DNA of 62,946 nt, taken from Streptomyces cacaoi (GTDB lineage: Bacteria; Actinomycetota; Actinomycetes; Streptomycetales; Streptomycetaceae). The translations under genes were made by a program, and so were the position numbers. Below, piece after piece: positions 17,626-24,523 of this stretch. The notes below the pieces were generated by a model. It was given only the letters and a program-made list of their open reading frames with translations. It was not told the DNA's origin and made no database searches. Numbering within the stretch: position 1 is the first letter of the stretch; the number at the start of each line of letters is the position of its first letter. The DNA is taken from positions 1 to 62,946 of the forward strand of contig NZ_BJMM01000042.1 in NCBI RefSeq assembly GCF_006539165.1. The letters run 5' to 3'.

Positions 17626-19488
17626 ATGGGATTCGACCGTGAATCGACGCCCGGACCGGCAGCGGATTCCGCCTCGGACGACAGACCCCACCGCGGCCGC
17701 GTGGTCATGCTCGTGTGCAACGGCGTGAGCGCGGATTCCCGGGTCCAGAAGACGGCGCGTTCGGCGGCGGCGGCCGGCTGGGACGTCACCCTGCTGGGCT
17801 GCTCGCCGGACGGCCGCCCCCGCTCCTGGCACCTCGGCGGCGCGACGGTGCGGCTGCTGCCCGTGCCGACACCGCTGGCGCATCCACCGCGCACGGCCCG
17901 ACGCCCGCTGCTGACCCGGCCGTTGGCCTACCGCCCCGGCCCGACGGCGCGGTACCGGGCACAGCGGGTGAAGGCGTGGCGGGACGAGCTGCGCACCCGG
18001 CGTGCCGAGGTGGCGGCCGGGGGCGCGGGGGGTGTTCGCGGGGCGCGGGCGGTGCGGTGGTGGGGGAGCGCGCGGCTGACCGTGCCGCGCGCGGTGGCGA
18101 AGGCCGCTTCCGGCTGGGTGGGCCTGCGCAGACGGCAGTTGGACGCGGCGGTGGCGGCCCGCGCCGCCGGCACGCTGCGGGACCGGGCGGCCGTGGCGCT
18201 CTGGCAGCGGCTGCTGGGCGACCGCAGCTGGCGGATGCTGTGGCCGAATCTGTACGACTTCGAGCTGGCGTACGGCCATGTGCTGGACGAGCTGCGGCCG
18301 GATCTCATCCACGCCAACGACTTCCGCATGCTGGGCGTCGGCGCCCGCGCGAAGGTGCGGGCCCGCGCCGCGGGCCGCGAGGTCGCGCTGGTGTGGGACG
18401 CGCACGAGTTCCTGCCGGGGGTGCGGCCGTGGCGGAACGATGTGCGCTGGCTGCCCGCGCACATGGCGCACGAGCGCGAGTACGTGCCGTACGCGGACGC
18501 CACGGTGACGGTCTCGGCGGGGCTGGCGCGGCTGCTGCGCGAGACGCACGGCCTGGCCGAGGAGCCGACGGTCGTGCTCAACGCGCCCGAGGCACAGCTG
18601 ACCCGGGACCGTCCGGCCGCCGGGCCCGGGACCGGTGTTCCCCAGGCCCCCGGGGCGCAGGACGCGGCCGGGGCGGAGGAGACCCCGGGCGCCGCGGAGA
18701 CGTCCGGGGCGCAGGCGCCCGGGCTGCGGGCGCTGTGCGGGGTGGGGCCGGACGTCCCGCTGGTCGTCTACAGCGGTTCGGCGGCGCCGCAGCGCGGGCT
18801 GGACACGATGGTCGAGGCGCTGCCGCAGCTGCCGGGCGTGCACACGGCGCTGGTGGTCGGCTCCCCGACGGCGCCGTATGTGCGCGGGCTGCGGGAGCGC
18901 GCGGAGCGGCTGGGGGTGGCCGAGCGGCTGCACGTGCTGCCGTACGTGCCCTACGACCAGGTGGTGCCGTTCCTGTCGGAGGCCGACGCGGGCGCCATCC
19001 CGATCCACCACTGGACCAACCACGAGATCGCCCTGATCACCAAGTTCTTCGAGTACGCGCACGCCCGGCTCCCGCTGGTCGTCAGCGACGTGCGGACGAT
19101 GGCGGCCACCACGCGGGAGACCGGGCAGGGCGAGGTCTTCCGGGCACAGGACACGGCCGACTACGTGCGTGCCGTCCGCGCGGTGCTCGCCCACCCCGGC
19201 CGCTACCGCGCGGCGTACGACAGGCCGGGGCTGCTGGAGCGGTGGACCTGGGAGGCACAGGCCCGCGAGCTCGACCGGCTCTACGGCCGGCTGCTGCGCA
19301 CGGCAACGGACGGGGACCACCGGGAAGAAGGAGACGAGGGGTATGCGGATCTGTGTCGTGGCGCTCGGGAAGATCGGGCTGCCGCTGGCCGTGCAGTTCG
19401 CGGCGAAGGGGCACCGGGTGACCGGGGCCGACGTGGACGCGGGCGTGGTCGCCTGCGTGAACGACGGGGTGGAGCCCTTCCCCGGTGA
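17626..19488 (+). CDS. GT4-like glycosyltransferase (third paralogue, single module)
   Basis: The 620-residue protein resembles the N-terminal halves of the two preceding genes: ADSRVQKTARSAAAAGWDVTLLG, intact H-A-N-D (LIHANDFRML) and D-A-H-E (WDAHEFLPG) motifs, and the donor stretch HEIALITKFFEYAHA. It lacks the second module. A GC-rich Ala/Glu insertion lies about residues 325-365. ATG at 17626 follows GGAAAGGGG at 17611-17619. The glycosyltransferase fold should end near DRLYGRLL (about base 19300), but the frame runs to 19488, overlapping the dehydrogenase gene by 146 bases with an Arg/Gly-rich tail. The tail may be real or mark a frameshift. It probably adds a sugar in the same polymer. 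A hairpin (CGGGT/ACCCG, 17545-17558) precedes it. Confidence 0.8.
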   Translation: MGFDRESTPGPAADSASDDRPHRGRVVMLVCNGVSADSRVQKTARSAAAAGWDVTLLGCSPDGRPRSWHLGGATVRLLPVPTPLAHPPRTARRPLLTRPLAYRPGPTARYRAQRVKAWRDELRTRRAEVAAGGAGGVRGARAVRWWGSARLTVPRAVAKAASGWVGLRRRQLDAAVAARAAGTLRDRAAVALWQRLLGDRSWRMLWPNLYDFELAYGHVLDELRPDLIHANDFRMLGVGARAKVRARAAGREVALVWDAHEFLPGVRPWRNDVRWLPAHMAHEREYVPYADATVTVSAGLARLLRETHGLAEEPTVVLNAPEAQLTRDRPAAGPGTGVPQAPGAQDAAGAEETPGAAETSGAQAPGLRALCGVGPDVPLVVYSGSAAPQRGLDTMVEALPQLPGVHTALVVGSPTAPYVRGLRERAERLGVAERLHVLPYVPYDQVVPFLSEADAGAIPIHHWTNHEIALITKFFEYAHARLPLVVSDVRTMAATTRETGQGEVFRAQDTADYVRAVRAVLAHPGRYRAAYDRPGLLERWTWEAQARELDRLYGRLLRTATDGDHREEGDEGYADLCRGAREDRAAAGRAVRGEGAPGDRGRRGRGRGRLRERRGGALPR

Positions 19489-20641
19489 GGAGGGGCTGGC
19501 CGGAAAGCTGTCGGAGGCGGTAGCCGCCGGGCGGCTGACGGCCACCACGGACACCACGGCGGCCGTCGGGCAGGCGGACGCCGTGGTGCTCGTCGTTCCG
19601 CTCTTCGTCGACGAGCGGGGGGAGCCGGACTTCGGCTGGATGGACGCCGCCACCCGCTCGGTCGCGGCGGGGCTGCGGCCGGGCACGCTGGTCAGCTACG
19701 AGACGACGCTGCCGGTCGGCACGACCCGGGAGCGGTGGGCGCCGATGCTGGAGGAGGGCTCCGGGCTGGCGGCCGAGCGGGACTTCTCCCTCGTCTTCAG
19801 CCCGGAGCGGGTGTTCACCGGCCGGGTCTTCGCCGATCTGCGCCGCTACCCGAAGCTGGTGGGCGGCGTCGGCCCGGCGTCCGCGAAGGACGGGGTGCGC
19901 TTCTACGAGTCCGTACTGGACTTCGACGAGCGGGACGATCTGCCGCGGCCCAACGGGGTGTGGGACCTGGGCTCGGCCGAGGCCGCCGAGCTGGCGAAGC
20001 TGGCGGAGACCACGTACCGGGACGTCAACATCGCGCTGGCCAACCAGTTCGCACGGTTCGCCGACCGCGCCGGCATCGATGTCGACGCCGTCATCGACGC
20101 CTGCAACACCCAGCCCTACAGCCACATCCACCGGCCGGGCATCGCCGTCGGCGGCCACTGCATCCCCGTCTATCCGCGGATGTACCTGTGGAACGACCCG
20201 GAGGCGGCCGTCGTCCGCGCCGCGCGGGAGACCAACGCCGGAATGCCCGAGCACGCCGTGGACCTGCTGGCCGAGGCGTACGGCGAACTGGCCGGCGCCG
20301 ATGTGCTGGTGCTGGGCGCGGCCTACCGGGGTGGGGTGAAGGAGACGGCGTTCTCCGGGGTGTTCCCCACCGTCCGGGCGCTGCGGGAGCGGGGCGCCCG
20401 GGTGTGGGTCTCCGATCCGCTGTACACGGCCCGCGAGCTGGCGGACCTGGGGCTGCCGCCGCACGCCGGGCAGCCGGTGACGGCGGCCGTCGTCCAGTCC
20501 GACCACGAGGAGTACCGGCGGCTGGGCGCCGACCGGCTGCCCGGGGTGCGGGTCCTGGTCGACGGGCGGCGGGTGACCGATCCGGCGCTGTGGGCCGGGG
20601 TGCGGCGCATCGTCATCGGGGACGGGGCGGGCAGGCGATGA
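19343..20641 (+). CDS. Nucleotide-sugar 6-dehydrogenase (UDP-GlcNAc/UDP-glucose dehydrogenase family, WbpA-like)
   Basis: The 432-residue protein starts with a dinucleotide-binding MRICVVALGKIGLPLAVQF. It contains LVSYETTLPVGTTRERW and the catalytic cysteine Cys273 in AVGGHCIPVYP. Enzymes of this family oxidise the C6 hydroxyl of a UDP-sugar to a uronic acid in two NAD-dependent steps. The length and the WbpB/E/D-like genes 8 kb upstream suggest UDP-GlcNAc as substrate, but UDP-glucose is possible. ATG at 19343 is supported by AAGGAG at 19328-19333, 9 nt away. The start lies within the end of the previous gene's frame, and its TGA overlaps the next ATG (20638-20641), so it is coupled to the GT2 gene. 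Confidence 0.87.
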   Translation: MRICVVALGKIGLPLAVQFAAKGHRVTGADVDAGVVACVNDGVEPFPGEEGLAGKLSEAVAAGRLTATTDTTAAVGQADAVVLVVPLFVDERGEPDFGWMDAATRSVAAGLRPGTLVSYETTLPVGTTRERWAPMLEEGSGLAAERDFSLVFSPERVFTGRVFADLRRYPKLVGGVGPASAKDGVRFYESVLDFDERDDLPRPNGVWDLGSAEAAELAKLAETTYRDVNIALANQFARFADRAGIDVDAVIDACNTQPYSHIHRPGIAVGGHCIPVYPRMYLWNDPEAAVVRAARETNAGMPEHAVDLLAEAYGELAGADVLVLGAAYRGGVKETAFSGVFPTVRALRERGARVWVSDPLYTARELADLGLPPHAGQPVTAAVVQSDHEEYRRLGADRLPGVRVLVDGRRVTDPALWAGVRRIVIGDGAGRR

Positions 20642-21807
20642 GCGGATCGAGGCCGAGGTCCGCGCAGGCGGCGGGCGCCAGCTCCCCCGCGGGCGCGCGC
20701 GGGGCGCACGGCGGGGCGCGGGTGCCCGATGTGAGCGTCGTCGTCGCCGTCTACAACACGATGCCGTATCTGACGCGCTGTCTGGAGTCGCTGGTCGCCC
20801 AGACCATCGGGCACCGGCGGATGGAGGTCCTCGTCGTCGACGACGGCTCGACCGACGGCGGCAGCAAGGAGATCGCCCGGTTCGCCACCCGCTACCCGTA
20901 TCTGTTCACCGTGGTGCGCCAGCCCAACTCCGGCGGCCCCGCGGCGCCCAGCAACCGGGGCCTGGCACTGGCCCGCGGGCGGTACGTCTTCTTCCTCGGC
21001 GCCGACGACCATCTCGCACCCCAGGCGCTGGAGCGGATGGTGGAGCGGGCGGACGCCTGGGAGTCGGACGTGCTGCTGTGCAAGATGGCCGCCGTCGGTG
21101 AACGGACCGTTCCCGAGGGGGTGTTCCGCGCCAGCGCGCCCGCCATCCGGCTGCTGGGCGACGGGCTGCCGTGGGCGCTGTCGAACACCAAGCTGTTCCG
21201 GCGCTCCCTGATCGAGGAGCACCGCATCCGCTACGACGAGACGATGCCGGCCTTCAGCGACCAGCCGTTCGTCCTGGAGGCGTGTGTGCGGGCCCGGCGG
21301 ATCTCCGTGCTGGCCGAACAGGAGCTGTACTACGCGGTGCGCCGGAAGGACTCCGGCAACATCACCTTCCGGGCCTGCCCGGAGACCCGACTCGCCTGCG
21401 CGGAGCGGCTGTTCGACTCGGTGTGCCGGCTGCTGGAGCCCGGGCCGCTGCGGGACGGCTTCCACCGGCGGCACTTCCACGTCGAGCTGTACCAGCTGTT
21501 CGGGCCCGACTTCGCCCGGCTCTCCCCCCAGGTGCGCGAGCGGGTGTGCGCGGGCGCGGCCCGGCTGATCGGGGCGCACGGCGACGGGGTGCTGGAGGAG
21601 CTGGACGAGCACCGCAGGCGCGTCCTGGAGCTGGCCTGGCGCGGCGAGGTGGAGGCGCTGTGCGCCCACCCGGCCGACCGCCCCGGCGGCCGCCCGGAAC
21701 GCGAGCCCGGCCGCTCGGCGCTGGTGCGCTGGCTGCTGGCGCCGGTCGGGCGGGGGCTGCCGGCCGGCGGGGAGGACCCGTGGGCGGGACGGCTGCGGCG
21801 TCGGTGA
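20638..21807 (+). CDS. GT2 family glycosyltransferase
   Basis: The 389-residue GT-A enzyme has about 30 flexible residues, then DVSVVVAVYNTMPYLTRCLESL, EVLVVDDGSTDGG and the metal-binding FFLGADDHLAP (a D-D variant of D-x-D). Later the fold carries PWALSNTKLFRR, seen in GT2 enzymes that decorate or polymerise envelope glycans. It is translationally coupled to the dehydrogenase (ATGA, 20638-20641), so it may use the UDP-uronic acid that enzyme yields. The last 50 residues are Gly/Pro/Arg-rich. It is convergent with the TagF fusion gene ending at 21843, with a 35 bp gap in which I see no strong hairpin. Confidence 0.88.
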   Translation: MSGSRPRSAQAAGASSPAGARGAHGGARVPDVSVVVAVYNTMPYLTRCLESLVAQTIGHRRMEVLVVDDGSTDGGSKEIARFATRYPYLFTVVRQPNSGGPAAPSNRGLALARGRYVFFLGADDHLAPQALERMVERADAWESDVLLCKMAAVGERTVPEGVFRASAPAIRLLGDGLPWALSNTKLFRRSLIEEHRIRYDETMPAFSDQPFVLEACVRARRISVLAEQELYYAVRRKDSGNITFRACPETRLACAERLFDSVCRLLEPGPLRDGFHRRHFHVELYQLFGPDFARLSPQVRERVCAGAARLIGAHGDGVLEELDEHRRRVLELAWRGEVEALCAHPADRPGGRPEREPGRSALVRWLLAPVGRGLPAGGEDPWAGRLRRR

Positions 21808-21842
21808 ACCGGGCCCTGCGCCGAACAGGCGGCTGACGGGCG

Positions 21843-24437
21843 TCAGTTGAGCGGCTCGGGCGCGGACGCGGGCGTCGCCGGCTGCGGGCCGTCACCGTCG
21901 GCGCCGCCCGCCGCCGTGCCTGCGGGAGGGCCGTCCGTGGCGCCGTCCGCGGTTCCGGCTGCGGTGCCGTCCGCGGTGACGGTCGCGGTGCCGTCCGGGG
22001 TGACGGCCGCGGTGCCGTCCGGGGTGACGGCCGCGGGGCCGTCCGCGGTCTCCTGCTCCGGTCCGGTGGCCGGTGACGCGTCCTCGTGCGGGAGTTCGCG
22101 CGAGACGGCGTCCGGGAGTTCGTGGGGGACGGCACCCGGGAGGTCGTCCGGGCGGTCGTCCCGGAGGTCGGCCGGGTGGTCCGTGGCCGTCGTACGGGCG
22201 GCCGTACGGGCGAAGGCCGCCGCCGGGGACGGGGCCGGGCGGCGTTCCGCGAGCGGTACGACGGGCGGGAGCGCGGCCGGGTCCTCGCCGAGGAAGACGC
22301 GGCGTACGACGCGTTCGGCCGCGTGGCCGTCGTCCCAGGGGCAGAACCGCTCCCGGAAGGCGGCGCGCAGCGCGGCGGACTCGGCGCCGTGCCACGCCCC
22401 GGTGCGGAAGACCGCGGCCAGCTGCTCCGTGGTGCGGGTGACGGGGCCCGGGGTGTCGCCGGGCCGGCCGGAGAGCAGATCGAAGCAGACGCCGCGGGCG
22501 GCGCGGTAGGCGTCCCAGTCGGGTGCGTGGACGACGAGGGGGCGATCCAGGCAGGCGAAGTCGAACATCAGGGACGAGTAGTCGGTGACGAGCGCGTCCG
22601 CCGCCAGGCACAGCTCCTCGATCGAGGGGTGCCGGGAGACGTCCCGGATGACGCCCCGTGCGTGCAGCTCCCGCAGATGGCGCCGGCGTCCGTAGAAGTA
22701 GTGCGTGCGCACCAGCAGGACGAAGCGCTCGCCGAGCTGTTCCGCCAGCTCCTCCAGATCGAGGTCGGGGACGTAGTCGGTGCGGTAGTCGCGCAGGGTC
22801 GGCGCGTACAGCAGCGCGATGCGGCCGGGCGGCAGGCCGAGGCGTTCCCGGGCGGAGACGACGTCGGCCGCGGTGGCCGTGGTGTAGCGGTCGTTGCGCG
22901 GATAGCCGTAGGGGAGGTCCTCGTAGGAGCAGGGAAAGGCGCGGTGCCACACCTCGGCCGAGTGCGGGTTGGAGGTGAGGCTGTAGTCCCAGCGTCCGGC
23001 CCGCTCCAGCATGCGGGCGAAGTCCGTGCCGTTGGCCGCCGCCGGGTGGGGCAGCTGGTCGAGGCCCATGGTCTTCAGCGGCGTGCCGTGGTGGGTCATC
23101 AGGTGGCGTTGGCCGGGGCGGCGCACCAGGTGGTCGGGGAAGTTGACGTTGTTGACGAACCAGGTGGCGCGGGCGAGCACCTTCCAGTAGCGCAGGGTGC
23201 GGGGCACCACGTGGTCGGTGCCGGGCGGCAGCGTCGGCACGGCCGCGCGGCGCACGATCCACACCGGGTGGAGGTGCGGGGCCAGTTCGCGCGCCGTGGC
23301 CTCGATGGCGGCCGGGTTGCAGGCCACGCCACGGTTCCAGTAGGCGGAGTAGACGGCCAGGTCACGGTCCAGCGGGAGCCGGCGCTGCCAGGCGTAGTAG
23401 GCGCGGTGCACCGGCGCCGCGAGCTTCGCGCGGGCGGGGCCCTGGGCGCGGCGCAGCGCTCCGGCGGTGCGGCGGACCGCCTCGCGGGCCGCGAACAGCG
23501 GGTAGGCGTGCCGGGCGAGCAGGGCTGTGTCCCGGGCGGCGCGCGGCGCGGGGCGGTAGCCGGGCGGCAGGTGGGCGCGGTAGAGGCGGGCGGCCTCGCG
23601 GAAGAAGGCGGGCCGGTCGGCGAGGCGGACGCGGTCGCGGCGGCGGACGCAGAACAGCAGGTGCGCCACCATCCGTTCGAACAGCAGCGGCCGGTACCGG
23701 TCGAGGTCGGGGCGGCCGTCGAGGAAGGCGAACAGCGAGGCGTACTGCCCGAAGATGTCGAAGTGCCGGCGGCCCGGGGTGGAAGTGATGGCGCCCCGGT
23801 GGCGCTGCCGGTAGTCGACGCAGATCCGGGAGAGGCAGCCGATGGAGCGGGCGGTGACCATCGCCGCGTGCGAGACCGGCGCGTCCTCGTACAGGCCCGG
23901 CGCGAAGCGGAGCCCCTCGCGCTGGTAGAAGTCCCGCCGGTACGCCTTGTTCCAGGCGACGTGGAAGAGGGTGAGCAGCTCGGGCCGTTCGGCGACGGTA
24001 CTGGTGGCCGTCCCGGTGGCGGCGAGCTGGGCGGCGAAGGAACTGGGCTCGGTCCGGCCCGTCCAGTAGGAGCGCTGGTGGTCGAAGACCAGCAGCTCCG
24101 GGTCGCCGCAGGCGGTCAGCCGCCGGTCGACGGCGGCGAGCGCGCCGGGCAGATAGGTGTCGTCGCTGTCGAGGAACAGCAGATAGTCGCCGCGCGCCTG
24201 TTCGACCCCGGCGTTCCGCGCCCGGCCCAGCCCGACGTTCCGCGGCAGGTGGAGCACCTTCACCCGGGGGTCGCGCCGGGCGTACTCGTCGAGGATGCGG
24301 CCGCTGTGGTCGGGCGAGCGGTCGTCGACGGCGACGACCTCCAGATCGGTGAACGACTGCCCGAGCACCGAGTCGAGGCAGGCCCGCAGATAGCCCTGCA
24401 CCTCGTACACCGGGACGACGACGCTGAAGCGGGGCAT
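21843..24437 (-). CDS. GT2-TagF fusion: glycosyltransferase plus CDP-polyol phosphotransferase (copy 1)
   Basis: The 864-residue protein has a GT2 domain (1 to about 230: FSVVVPVYEVQGYLRACL, LEVVAVDDRSPDHS, LLFLDSDDTYL), a basic helical linker and a TagF-like domain (about 370-730). The TagF domain shows THHGTPLKTMG, LLYAPTLRDY and DYSSLMFDFA, the conserved His and D-Y-S-S residues of CDP-glycerol glycerophosphotransferases. One chain could therefore add both a sugar and a polyol phosphate. The last 100 residues are a disordered tail with an 8-residue repeat of type A-V-T-P-D-G-T-A. ATG at 24437 has GGAGGAA upstream. It is the last gene of the minus-strand set dprE1-dprE2-TagF-TagF. Whether the CDP donor carries glycerol, ribitol or another polyol is not readable. 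Confidence 0.87.
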   Translation of the reverse strand: MPRFSVVVPVYEVQGYLRACLDSVLGQSFTDLEVVAVDDRSPDHSGRILDEYARRDPRVKVLHLPRNVGLGRARNAGVEQARGDYLLFLDSDDTYLPGALAAVDRRLTACGDPELLVFDHQRSYWTGRTEPSSFAAQLAATGTATSTVAERPELLTLFHVAWNKAYRRDFYQREGLRFAPGLYEDAPVSHAAMVTARSIGCLSRICVDYRQRHRGAITSTPGRRHFDIFGQYASLFAFLDGRPDLDRYRPLLFERMVAHLLFCVRRRDRVRLADRPAFFREAARLYRAHLPPGYRPAPRAARDTALLARHAYPLFAAREAVRRTAGALRRAQGPARAKLAAPVHRAYYAWQRRLPLDRDLAVYSAYWNRGVACNPAAIEATARELAPHLHPVWIVRRAAVPTLPPGTDHVVPRTLRYWKVLARATWFVNNVNFPDHLVRRPGQRHLMTHHGTPLKTMGLDQLPHPAAANGTDFARMLERAGRWDYSLTSNPHSAEVWHRAFPCSYEDLPYGYPRNDRYTTATAADVVSARERLGLPPGRIALLYAPTLRDYRTDYVPDLDLEELAEQLGERFVLLVRTHYFYGRRRHLRELHARGVIRDVSRHPSIEELCLAADALVTDYSSLMFDFACLDRPLVVHAPDWDAYRAARGVCFDLLSGRPGDTPGPVTRTTEQLAAVFRTGAWHGAESAALRAAFRERFCPWDDGHAAERVVRRVFLGEDPAALPPVVPLAERRPAPSPAAAFARTAARTTATDHPADLRDDRPDDLPGAVPHELPDAVSRELPHEDASPATGPEQETADGPAAVTPDGTAAVTPDGTATVTADGTAAGTADGATDGPPAGTAAGGADGDGPQPATPASAPEPLN
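21961..22032 (-). repeat. 24-bp tandem repeat in the 3' end of the TagF fusion gene
   Basis: Three consecutive 24 bp units (21961-21984, 21985-22008, 22009-22032) differ by at most two bases, and a degraded fourth follows. They encode an 8-residue repeat in the disordered C-terminal tail, outside the catalytic fold. Copy number is likely variable between strains. Confidence 0.8.
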
Positions 24438-24523
24438 GACCACGTTCCTCCGGTCGGGGCTGGTCGGGGCTGGGGCTTTCGCCGGTGGGGGCGGGGCTTT
24501 CGCCGGGTGGCCGGGGGCGGGTG

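Noticed and set aside
14536..19686. 1716-residue minus-strand open frame
   Set aside because: Covers three recognisable plus-strand glycosyltransferases; its own translation is low complexity without motifs.
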